DNA of 16,413 nt from Aquificota bacterium (GTDB taxonomy: Bacteria > Aquificota > Aquificia > Aquificales > Hydrogenothermaceae). The DNA lies in contig JAADDT010000017.1 in assembly GCA_013153765.1 (NCBI GenBank), forward strand, positions 1-16,413, in the 5' to 3' direction. Below the pieces are notes generated by a model. It had not been told where the DNA came from. It searched no databases and saw nothing but the letters and a program-made list of their open reading frames with translations. Below are positions 6,899 to 13,574 of this stretch, piece by piece. The translations under genes were made by a program, and so were the position numbers. Within the stretch, counting starts at the first letter, position 1; each line of letters starts with the position of its first letter.

Positions 6899-8284
6899 AT
6901 GGCTTTCCATCCCCAAGACGTTAAGTTTGATTTAGACCTTATAATGAAATACGCAAAACCAGCCCCAAGATACACCAGCTACCCGACTGCACAGGAGTTT
7001 TCACCCTCCCTAACGGAGGAGCAGTGGAGGGAAAAGGTAATCCAGTCCAACGAAAGGAAAACACCACTTTCCCTTTACTTCCACATACCTTTCTGTGAAT
7101 CTGCCTGCCACTTCTGTGGCTGTAATGTGATAATAACCAGAAGGAAAGAGGTTGTGGAGCCTTACCTTGAGCATCTGTTTAAGGAAATGGACATAATGAA
7201 CTCCCTCCTTGACAATTCAAGGAAAGTAGTCCAGCTACACTGGGGAGGGGGAACGCCCAACTACCTTGAGGACGACCAGACCGTAAGGCTGATGGAGGAG
7301 ATAAAAAAACGGTTCTCCTTTGACGAAAATGCGGAGGTTTCCATAGAGATAGACCCGAGACACGTAAGCAGGGAAAGGATATTCCTTTTAAGGGAGATAG
7401 GCTTTAACAGAGTTAGCTTCGGCATACAGGACTTTGACAGGAAGGTGCAGGAAGCGGTAAACAGGATACAGCCTGAAGAAATGATATTTAACGTGATGGA
7501 ATGGATAAGGGAGGCAGGTTTTGAAAGCGTGAACATAGACCTTATTTACGGTCTGCCGTACCAGACCTTGGAAAGTTTCTCAAAAACGATAGACAAGGTA
7601 ATAAAGCTAAATCCGGACAGGATAGCCAACTTTAACTACGCCCACGTGCCGTGGCTGAAAAGACTTCAAAGGAGGATAAACGAGGACGCCCTTCCTCCGC
7701 CACAGGAAAAGCTTGACATACTTAAAATGACCATAGAAAAGCTTACAAAAGCCGGCTACCTGTTTATAGGTATGGACCACTTCGCCAAGCCGGACGACGA
7801 GCTGGCTGTTGCCCAGAGGGAAAGGACCCTACACAGGAACTTTCAGGGATACACCACCCACGCAGAAGCGGAGCTTATCGGCTTTGGAGCCACTTCCATC
7901 AGTATGCTTTACGACGCCTACGCCCAGAACCACAAAAAGCTCAAAGACTACTACTCAATGGTTGAAGCCGGCAAACTGCCTATAGAAAGGGGAATTATCC
8001 TAAATCAGGACGACATTATAAGACGGGACGTTATAATGAGGCTGATGTCCCACTTCCAGCTTTACAAAAGGGAGATTGAAGAAAAGTACGGAATAAACTT
8101 TGACAGGTATTTTGCGGAGGAAATGGAGCATCTGAAGGAGCTTGAAAAGGACGGTCTGGTAAAACTCTACCCGGACAGGATAGACGTTACGCCGGCAGGC
8201 AGACTGCTTATAAGGAACATTGCGGTAAGTTTTGACGTTTACACCAGAGCCAAGAAGGAAAAAAGGTTTTCAAAAGCCATATAA
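6899..8284 (+). CDS. hemN: Oxygen-independent coproporphyrinogen III oxidase (dehydrogenase)
   Basis: A radical SAM enzyme that decarboxylates two propionates of coproporphyrinogen III to give protoporphyrinogen IX without oxygen, in the cytoplasm. Numbered from ATG 6899, the 461-residue protein shows RYTSYPTAQEF (24-34), YFHIPFCESACHFCGC (60-75) with the CX3CX2C cluster ligands C66, C70 and C73 followed by C75, HWGGGTPNYL (114-123), SFGIQDFD (173-180), DLIYGLPYQT (214-223), and the C-terminal RGIILNQDDIIRRDVIMRLM block. The CX3CX2CXC pattern and the length separate true HemN from HemW-like proteins. It starts a rightward run of hemN, PEBP lipoprotein, uvrA and ispD. Together with the lack of an oxygen-dependent enzyme here, it fits anaerobic or microaerobic growth. 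Confidence 0.95.
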   Translation: MAFHPQDVKFDLDLIMKYAKPAPRYTSYPTAQEFSPSLTEEQWREKVIQSNERKTPLSLYFHIPFCESACHFCGCNVIITRRKEVVEPYLEHLFKEMDIMNSLLDNSRKVVQLHWGGGTPNYLEDDQTVRLMEEIKKRFSFDENAEVSIEIDPRHVSRERIFLLREIGFNRVSFGIQDFDRKVQEAVNRIQPEEMIFNVMEWIREAGFESVNIDLIYGLPYQTLESFSKTIDKVIKLNPDRIANFNYAHVPWLKRLQRRINEDALPPPQEKLDILKMTIEKLTKAGYLFIGMDHFAKPDDELAVAQRERTLHRNFQGYTTHAEAELIGFGATSISMLYDAYAQNHKKLKDYYSMVEAGKLPIERGIILNQDDIIRRDVIMRLMSHFQLYKREIEEKYGINFDRYFAEEMEHLKELEKDGLVKLYPDRIDVTPAGRLLIRNIAVSFDVYTRAKKEKRFSKAI

Positions 8285-8301
8285 AGCGGGAGGTTTTTCA
8301 G

Positions 8302-8880
8302 ATGGTAATAAGAAGTTTACTTATAGCCTTTATTTCCGTTTTTTTACTGTCCTGCGTCAAATCAACAAACAGCACAGACCAACAGCTTCAGGCTGACCAA
8401 CCGCCGAAAGCAGGCTCAGGCTTTTTCCTCAAATCCTCCGCATTTATGAACGGCACTTACATACCTGTAAAATACACCTGCGACGGGGAAAACATATCCC
8501 CCGACCTGTTCTGGGGAGACTTCCCACCCCAGACACAGAGCTTCGTCATAATAATGGAAGACCCTGACGCACCTTTCGGTCTTTTTGTCCACTGGATAGT
8601 TTACGACATACCTTACTACATCACTTCCCTCAAGGAAAACCTGCCTAAACAACCTGTGGTTGACGGCACAATAAAACAAGGAATTAACGACTTTGGAAAG
8701 ATAGGATACTTCGGTCCCTGCCCTCCCCGAGGTTTTCCACACAGGTACTACTTCAGGATTTACGCACTGGACATTCCACTGCTTGGACTACCTCCGGGAG
8801 CGGTGAAGGAAGACGTGTGGAACGCAATGGAAGGACACATATTAAGCCAGACCCACCTTGTAGGTCTTTACGGCAGGTAA
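8302..8880 (+). CDS. PEBP (YbhB/YbcL) family lipoprotein
   Basis: A 192-residue protein. The first 18 residues form a lipoprotein signal (MVIRSLLIAFISVFLLSC), with lipidated cysteine C18 expected after the LLS box. A flexible polar stretch to about residue 38 follows. The rest is a phosphatidylethanolamine-binding-protein fold with the family motifs YTCDGENISPDLFW (58-71), DPDAP then FVHWIVYDIP (87-104), and GYFGPCPPRGFPHRYYFRIYALD (135-157), which line the anion-binding pocket. Bacterial members are called Raf-kinase-inhibitor-like by homology, and their role is largely unknown. Membrane anchoring suggests an envelope job, perhaps ligand or lipid binding. GGGAGGT (8288-8294) lies 7 nt before the ATG, and the gene follows hemN by 17 nt, so they are probably one operon. 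Confidence 0.93.
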   Translation: MVIRSLLIAFISVFLLSCVKSTNSTDQQLQADQPPKAGSGFFLKSSAFMNGTYIPVKYTCDGENISPDLFWGDFPPQTQSFVIIMEDPDAPFGLFVHWIVYDIPYYITSLKENLPKQPVVDGTIKQGINDFGKIGYFGPCPPRGFPHRYYFRIYALDIPLLGLPPGAVKEDVWNAMEGHILSQTHLVGLYGR

Positions 8881-8919
8881 TCCTTACAAAGATGTTCCAG
8901 CCTGAAAAAAACCGGACAA

Positions 8920-8931
8920 ACCTTAAGAGGT
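8920..8931 (+). promoter_or_regulatory. Hairpin covering the uvrA Shine-Dalgarno site
   Basis: ACCT (8920-8923), loop TAAG, then AGGT (8928-8931) form an exact 4-bp stem that includes half of the AAGAGGT ribosome site, 7 nt before the uvrA ATG. The stem is short and would be weak at high temperature. Any effect on translation is speculative. Confidence 0.3.
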
Positions 8932-8938
8932 AAGATTT

Positions 8939-11704
8939 ATGGACAGGATTATTGTGCACGGAGCAAGACAGCACAACTTAAAAAATATTGACCTTGAAAT
9001 ACCAAAAAACAAGCTTGTGGTCATAACGGGACCTTCCGGCTCGGGAAAGTCCTCACTGGCTTTTGACACCATATATGCGGAAGGTCAAAGGAGGTACGTT
9101 GAAAGCCTGTCTGCCTACGCAAGGCAGTTTTTAGGTCTTATGGAAAAGCCGGACGTTGACAGTATAGACGGTCTATCCCCTGCAATAGCCATAGACCAGA
9201 AAACCACGTCAAAAAACCCCCGTTCAACTGTCGGAACCATAACGGAGATTTACGACTACCTGAGGCTTTTGTTTGCCAGAATCGGGAAGCCCTACTGTCC
9301 GGAGTGCGACAGGCTGATAGCATCACAGTCTCCTGAGGAGATAGTCCAGCAACTACTTAAATACCCTGAAGGGACAAAACTACAGATACTTGCCCCTGTG
9401 GTAAAGGGAAAAAAGGGAGAGCACAGGGAAATTTTAGAAAAGATAAACAGAATGGGATACCCCCGTGTAAGGATAAACGGTCAGGTTTACCTGATAGACG
9501 AACTGCCCCCACTACACAAAAACAAAAAACACACAATAGAGGTTGTGGTTGACAGGATAGTAATAAAGGAGGGAATAAGGTCAAGGCTGGTTGACAGCGT
9601 TGAGCAGGCTTTAAAGATAGGTGAAGGCGTCGTTGTGGTGAACAACCTTTCGGAAGGTGAGGACAGGATTTTCAGTGAAAGGTTTGCCTGTCCGGAACAC
9701 GGATTTTCCATAGCGGAGCTTTCACCAAGACTGTTTTCCTTCAACAGCCCATACGGAGCCTGTCCCGAATGTAAAGGTCTGGGAGTTATACACAGGATAG
9801 ACGTTAACGCCCTCGTTGATCAGAACAGGTCCGTAATAGAAGCTTTCAGGATAACGGACAGTTTTTATTTCAAATACATAAAAGGTATGATTTACGACAT
9901 TATCTACTACCACGGCATAAACAAGTACACAAAGTTTAAAGACCTGCCTGAAGAGGTAAGGGAAGAACTGCTAATTGAGATAGTTCCACATCTTGAAAGG
10001 AAGTATCTGGAAACGGACAACGAAAAGCAAAGGCTGGAGCTTGAAAAGTTCATAAGGGAGATAACCTGTCCTGTCTGTAAAGGCTCACGGCTCCGTATGG
10101 AAGCCCTGCAGGTAAAAATAATGGGAAACTCCATATGGGACGTGGTGCGTATGGACGTGAAGCGTGCTTACAGGTTCTTTGAGGAGTTTGAAAAAGCCCC
10201 TATGTCAGAAAAGGACAGGATAATAGGAGAAAAAATAGTAAAGGAAATAAAAGAAAGGCTAAAGTTCCTCATTGACGTGGGACTTGACTACCTTACGCTG
10301 GACAGACCTGCCACCACACTTTCCGGCGGTGAGGCACAGAGGATAAGGCTTGCCACCCAGATAGGCTCAAAGCTTTCAGGCGTCCTTTACGTACTGGACG
10401 AGCCTTCAATCGGTCTCCACCCGAGGGACACGGCAAGGCTTATAAGCACACTGAAGGAGCTTAGGGACCTTGACAACACGGTAATAGTGGTTGAACACGA
10501 CCCGGAAACGATAGAGGAGGCTGACTTTATAGTGGACATGGGACCGGGAAGCGGTGTGTTCGGCGGGAGAGTTGTTGCAACCGGAAGTCCGCAGGAAATA
10601 ATGGAAAACGAAAACTCCCTTACAGGCAAGTACATGAGCGGACAGCTGAAAATACCCGTCCCGAAAAAAAGGAGAACTGCCGACCCGGAAAGGAAGCTGA
10701 TCATAAAAGGAGCAAGTGAGCACAACCTTAAGAACATAACCGTTGAGATACCTTTAGGTCTTTTCGTTGCCATAACAGGCGTGTCCGGAAGCGGAAAATC
10801 AACGCTTATCTACGATATACTGTGGCAGGCGGCGAAAAACAGGTTTTACCACAGGAACGAGCACATCGGGAAGCACGAGGCTATAGAAGGCTGGGAGCAC
10901 ATAGACAAGGTTATAAACGTTGACCAGTCCCCAATCGGCAGAACCCCACGCTCCAACCCTGCCACATACACGAAGGTTTTTGACCACATAAGGACGCTGT
11001 TTGCCTCAACGCCGGAGGCGAAAATGAGAGGATACACCCCCGGCAGGTTTTCCTTCAACGTTAAGGGAGGAAGGTGTGAAGCCTGCAAGGGAGACGGCGT
11101 GGTAAAGATAGAGATGCACTTTTTACCTGACGTTTACGTCACCTGTGAGGTGTGTGGCGGAAAACGGTACAACAAGGAAACCCTTGCGATAGAATACAAG
11201 GGAAAAAACATAGCGGACGTCCTTGATATGACCGTGGCTGAAGCCCTTGAGTTTTTCCAAAATGTGCCTTCCATCAGGAACAAGCTTAAAGTCCTTTACG
11301 ACGTGGGACTTGACTACATAAAACTGGGACAGCCTGCCACCACACTTTCCGGCGGTGAGGCACAGAGGATAAAGCTGACGAGGGAATTGTCAAAAAGGGA
11401 CACGGGAAGGACACTTTACCTGCTGGACGAACCGACAACAGGTCTCCATTCCCACGACGTCAGCAAGCTTATACAGGTTTTAAACAGGCTTGTTGACAAG
11501 GGAAACACCGTTGTCGTCATTGAACACAACCTTGACGTGATAAAAAACGCCGACTGGATAATAGACCTTGGACCTGAAGGTGGCGAAGGCGGTGGTCAGG
11601 TCATAGGAACGGGAACACCGGAGGAGCTTGTAAAAAACCCCCACTCCTACACCGGACTTTTCCTGAAAAAGTATCTTGAAAGGGAAAAACTTACCTCAGT
11701 TTAG
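8939..11704 (+). CDS. uvrA: UvrABC excinuclease subunit A
   Basis: The damage-recognition ATPase of nucleotide excision repair; it dimerises and loads UvrB on lesions. The 921-residue length is normal. The tandem ABC architecture is complete. First half: Walker [10 protein letters not shown] (31-39), signature [12 protein letters not shown] (461-472), Walker [13 protein letters not shown] (483-494). Second half: Walker [10 protein letters not shown] (614-622), signature [11 protein letters not shown] (803-813), Walker [13 protein letters not shown] (826-837). Zinc-binding pairs are seen at C251/H254 with C275/C278, and at C713/C716 with C736/C739. Further CXXC pairs lie at 120/123 and 377/380. 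The first module uses a CX2H half-site. The gene follows the PEBP gene by 58 nt, with no recognisable LexA box. The ABC signature region is duplicated at the DNA level (see repeats). Confidence 0.98.
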   Translation: MDRIIVHGARQHNLKNIDLEIPKNKLVVITGPSGSGKSSLAFDTIYAEGQRRYVESLSAYARQFLGLMEKPDVDSIDGLSPAIAIDQKTTSKNPRSTVGTITEIYDYLRLLFARIGKPYCPECDRLIASQSPEEIVQQLLKYPEGTKLQILAPVVKGKKGEHREILEKINRMGYPRVRINGQVYLIDELPPLHKNKKHTIEVVVDRIVIKEGIRSRLVDSVEQALKIGEGVVVVNNLSEGEDRIFSERFACPEHGFSIAELSPRLFSFNSPYGACPECKGLGVIHRIDVNALVDQNRSVIEAFRITDSFYFKYIKGMIYDIIYYHGINKYTKFKDLPEEVREELLIEIVPHLERKYLETDNEKQRLELEKFIREITCPVCKGSRLRMEALQVKIMGNSIWDVVRMDVKRAYRFFEEFEKAPMSEKDRIIGEKIVKEIKERLKFLIDVGLDYLTLDRPATTLSGGEAQRIRLATQIGSKLSGVLYVLDEPSIGLHPRDTARLISTLKELRDLDNTVIVVEHDPETIEEADFIVDMGPGSGVFGGRVVATGSPQEIMENENSLTGKYMSGQLKIPVPKKRRTADPERKLIIKGASEHNLKNITVEIPLGLFVAITGVSGSGKSTLIYDILWQAAKNRFYHRNEHIGKHEAIEGWEHIDKVINVDQSPIGRTPRSNPATYTKVFDHIRTLFASTPEAKMRGYTPGRFSFNVKGGRCEACKGDGVVKIEMHFLPDVYVTCEVCGGKRYNKETLAIEYKGKNIADVLDMTVAEALEFFQNVPSIRNKLKVLYDVGLDYIKLGQPATTLSGGEAQRIKLTRELSKRDTGRTLYLLDEPTTGLHSHDVSKLIQVLNRLVDKGNTVVVIEHNLDVIKNADWIIDLGPEGGEGGGQVIGTGTPEELVKNPHSYTGLFLKKYLEREKLTSV
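10307..10346 (+). repeat. 40-bp exact direct repeat, copy 1 (first ABC signature of uvrA)
   Basis: This segment is identical, base for base, to 11333-11372. It encodes the [13 protein letters not shown] region of the first ATPase half. A further 18 identical bases lie just upstream at 10274-10291, with the same spacing to their partner. Confidence 0.9.
11333..11372 (+). repeat. 40-bp exact direct repeat, copy 2 (second ABC signature of uvrA)
   Basis: Partner of 10307-10346, offset by 1026 bases (342 codons), in frame and ungapped. The upstream 18-base match lies at 11300-11317. The protein motif is conserved in all UvrA proteins, but the identity here also covers third codon positions. Confidence 0.9.
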
Positions 11705-11713
11705 GTGGTGGAC

Positions 11714-12379
11714 ATGAAAGTGGTGGCGTTGCTTCTTGCAGGTGGTCTCGGCAGAAGGTTTGGAGAAAAAAAGCAGTTTATAAAACTGAAAGGTGAGCCA
11801 CTGTTCCAGCACAGCATAAATACGGTAAACAGGATAGACCTGATAGACCGTATAATCCTCGTCCTGCCTGAGGAAGACCTTGAAAGGATTAAGGTCTTTT
11901 CCTTCAAGCCTGTGGAAAAGGTGGCAGGTGGAAAGGAAAGGCAGGACTCGGTTTACAACGGCTTGAAAGCGGTAAAGGAAGCGGACGTGGTTGTAATACA
12001 CGACACTGCCCGTCCCTTTGCAACGGAAAAGATGTTCGTTGAAGGGATTAAAAACGTTAAAAACGGCTGGGACGGGAGCATTACCGGAATACCTGCAAGG
12101 GACACGGTAAAGGAAGTGGAAAACGGCACTGTCGTAAAAACCCTTGACAGGGACAGGCTTTTCATAGTCCAGACGCCCCAGACCTTCAGCTATAAGAAGC
12201 TACTTGATGCACACCACAAGGCAAGGGAAAAAGGCATTCTTGGAACGGACGACAGCTACCTTATGGAAAAGGCAGGATACAGGATAACCACAAACAGAGG
12301 CTCACCCCTTAACTTTAAGATAACAACCAGAGAAGACCTTATTTTAGCCGAATGTTTAATAAGGAAAAAACTTACATAA
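11714..12379 (+). CDS. ispD: 2-C-methyl-D-erythritol 4-phosphate cytidylyltransferase
   Basis: The third enzyme of the MEP isoprenoid pathway: it joins CTP and MEP to give CDP-ME. The 221-residue length fits the family (about 220-240). Motifs are the nucleotide-binding LLAGGLGRRFGEKKQFIKLKG (7-27), AGGKERQDSVYNGL (71-84), VVIHDTARPF (93-102), GIPARDTVKEV (125-135), RDRLFIVQTPQTF (146-158), TDDSYLMEKAG (178-188) and NFKITTREDL (200-209). The start is taken as ATG 11714, because AGGTGG (11703-11708) sits 5 nt before it. Two in-frame GTG codons at 11705 and 11708 overlap that site and directly follow the uvrA stop. The last 8 bases overlap the end of the convergent histidine phosphatase gene. 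Confidence 0.95.
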   Translation: MKVVALLLAGGLGRRFGEKKQFIKLKGEPLFQHSINTVNRIDLIDRIILVLPEEDLERIKVFSFKPVEKVAGGKERQDSVYNGLKAVKEADVVVIHDTARPFATEKMFVEGIKNVKNGWDGSITGIPARDTVKEVENGTVVKTLDRDRLFIVQTPQTFSYKKLLDAHHKAREKGILGTDDSYLMEKAGYRITTNRGSPLNFKITTREDLILAECLIRKKLT

Positions 12380-12393
12380 TGGGATTTTCCTTA
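12360..12393. terminator. Inverted repeat across the ispD / phosphatase convergent stops
   Basis: TAAGGAAAA (12360-12368) and TTTTCCTTA (12385-12393) are exact 9-bp inverted copies with a 16-nt loop containing both stop codons. The stem is AT-rich and lacks a proper U-tract on either side, so it is a weak bidirectional terminator candidate, or a signal limiting read-through between converging genes. Confidence 0.35.
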
Positions 12394-13004
12394 AAGCTTA
12401 CCCCGTCAAGGTGAGCCGTTGAGTTTACTACCTTTATGTAAGTCTGCCTGCCGTCCGTCTGTATGTGAGACAGTCCTGTGTTTGAATGCTTCAAAGCCCA
12501 CAGGTTTTCCATTCCCATACCGCAGGCTATACACAAAATACCCTGTATTGAACCGCCGTGTCCAACGACGAGGATGTTTTCCTCCTCCATCTGGACAAGG
12601 TCTTTAAAAAACTCCCCCAGCCTTTTTTCAAAGGAGGAAATCTCCTCCTGTGAAGGCAGTGGACAGGCTACAGGATTTTTAAGCCAGTTCTGGAAGGTTG
12701 TGTAGTCCGTCTCAAAAATCCTTTCATAACTCCTGCCTTCCCATTCACCAAAGCCCATCTCCCTTATACGGCTGTCCGTCTCAACAGGCAGGTTAAGAAC
12801 GTCCCCTATTATCAAAGCCGTCCTGTAAGCCCTCCTCAGGTCTGAGGAGATTATCCTCTCTATGCTGTAGCTTTTTAGAGCTTCAGCCACCAGCCTTGCC
12901 TGAACCACGCCTGCCGGCGTAAGGTCAGTATCTATGTGTCCCTGTACTATCCTTTTTGCGTTGTACTCACTCTCCCCGTGTCTCACCAGTATTATGTTTT
13001 TCAC
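12372..13004 (-). CDS. Histidine phosphatase (phosphoglycerate mutase-like) family protein
   Basis: A cytoplasmic phosphatase of the branch-1 histidine phosphatase superfamily. Numbered from the chosen GTG start at 13004, the 210 residues carry LVRHGESEYN (6-15) with phosphate-accepting H9, the acid residue E82 in REMGFGEWEG, and the second histidine H149 in VVGHGGSI. The start rests on GGAGGAG just upstream (plus-strand 13008-13014); a TTG at 13022 would add six residues. It overlaps the acetyltransferase gene, so the two are coupled. Candidate roles are the metal-independent phosphoserine phosphatase known from Hydrogenobacter (PspA), which the C-terminal NSTAHL pattern recalls, alpha-ribazole phosphatase (CobC), or a general sugar phosphatase. 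The sequence alone cannot decide. Phosphoglycerate mutase itself is less likely at this length. Confidence 0.88.
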   Translation of the reverse strand: MKNIILVRHGESEYNAKRIVQGHIDTDLTPAGVVQARLVAEALKSYSIERIISSDLRRAYRTALIIGDVLNLPVETDSRIREMGFGEWEGRSYERIFETDYTTFQNWLKNPVACPLPSQEEISSFEKRLGEFFKDLVQMEEENILVVGHGGSIQGILCIACGMGMENLWALKHSNTGLSHIQTDGRQTYIKVVNSTAHLDGVSFKENPIM

Positions 13005-13461
13005 CGTCTCCTCCAATCTCAAGCAAAACAGGTATCTCCTTACAGTCGTTGAACTTTACGCAGTGGATACATTCGGTCCATACCTTCTGTGGAAATTCCG
13101 ACTTGTCAACCACCCGAAAGCCCAGCTTTTCAAAAAACTCAGGAACGTAAGTAAGTGCAAAAACCTTTTTTATGCCGAGCCTTTCACCGTCCTTTATACA
13201 TTCCTCAACTATCCTTTTACCTATCCCCCTGCCGTGGTATTCAGGCTTTACCGCAAGTGATTTTATCTCCGCAAGGTCTTCCCAGAACACGTGCAGTGAG
13301 CCTATACCTACTATCTGTCCCTCCTCCTCGTAAACGAAAAAGTCCCTTATGTTTTCGTAAATACTGTTTAAACTTCTGGGAAGGAGAACACCTTCCAGTG
13401 CGTACATCTGTAAAATTTCAAAAATCTTCCCCGCATCTTTCACAGTCGCTTTTCTGACCAA
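12967..13461 (-). CDS. GNAT acetyltransferase, probable short-form N-acetylglutamate synthase
   Basis: A single-domain GNAT enzyme of 164 residues from TTG 13461, chosen because GGAAGGG lies 6 nt before it; an upstream TTG at 13476 would add five residues. Visible features are VRKATVKDAGKIFEIL (2-17), EGVLLPRSLNSIYENIRDFFV (23-43), the central SLHVFWEDLAEIKSLAV (55-71), the acetyl-CoA loop HGRGIGKRIVEE (76-87), and the ending EFFEKLGFRVV. The LLPRSLN-IY-NIRDFFV block and the W-DLAEI strand are what I know from stand-alone ArgA-type N-acetylglutamate synthases of actinobacteria and deep-branching bacteria, which catalyse the first step of arginine synthesis. A C-X2-C-X5-C group (131, 134, 140) follows the core. 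It overlaps the phosphatase gene by 38 nt. The acetyltransferase call is strong; the substrate is inferred. Confidence 0.85.
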   Translation of the reverse strand: MVRKATVKDAGKIFEILQMYALEGVLLPRSLNSIYENIRDFFVYEEEGQIVGIGSLHVFWEDLAEIKSLAVKPEYHGRGIGKRIVEECIKDGERLGIKKVFALTYVPEFFEKLGFRVVDKSEFPQKVWTECIHCVKFNDCKEIPVLLEIGGDGEKHNTGETRGE

Positions 13462-13494
13462 AACATACCCTTCCAAAAATTTATGAAAGTATCA

Positions 13495-13524
13495 ATTATA
13501 AAGAGGAGTAAGAAGGAAAGGCAA
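13495..13524 (-). promoter_or_regulatory. Possible promoter for the acetyltransferase-phosphatase pair
   Basis: On the minus strand, TTGCCT (plus-strand 13519-13524, 4 of 6) and a perfect TATAAT (13495-13500) are 18 nt apart. Transcription would begin near 13488, shortly before the acetyltransferase start. The -35 box lies within the hairpin that closes the lon gene, so read-through of that hairpin and initiation here may compete. Confidence 0.45.
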
Positions 13525-13574
13525 GGAGAAGGTCAAGCCCCCTCCCTGACCTTTTCCTTTTCTTTTTTCTTCTT
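13510..13574 (-). terminator. Long imperfect hairpin spanning the lon stop codon
   Basis: The inner arms 13523-13535 and 13547-13559 are inverted copies with 12 of 13 matches, around an 11-nt loop (13536-13546) that is G-rich in the lon transcript. After a small internal mismatch, the outer ends AAGAAG (13510-13515) and CTTCTT (13569-13574) pair again. One arm is nearly all purine and codes for the Lys/Glu tail of Lon; the other is 3' untranslated. The stop codon lies in the stem. It could end or stabilise the lon mRNA. The U-tract that follows is poor (CTCTTT), so intrinsic termination is not certain. Confidence 0.5.

Noticed and set aside
6733..6975. An 80-residue open frame on the minus strand crossing the hemN promoter and start
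   Set aside because: It has no ribosome site, covers the divergent promoter region, overlaps hemN antisense and matches no family I know.
8881..8938. LexA-type operator upstream of uvrA
   Set aside because: I found neither the CTGT-N8-ACAG nor the GAAC-N4-GTTC pattern in this gap.
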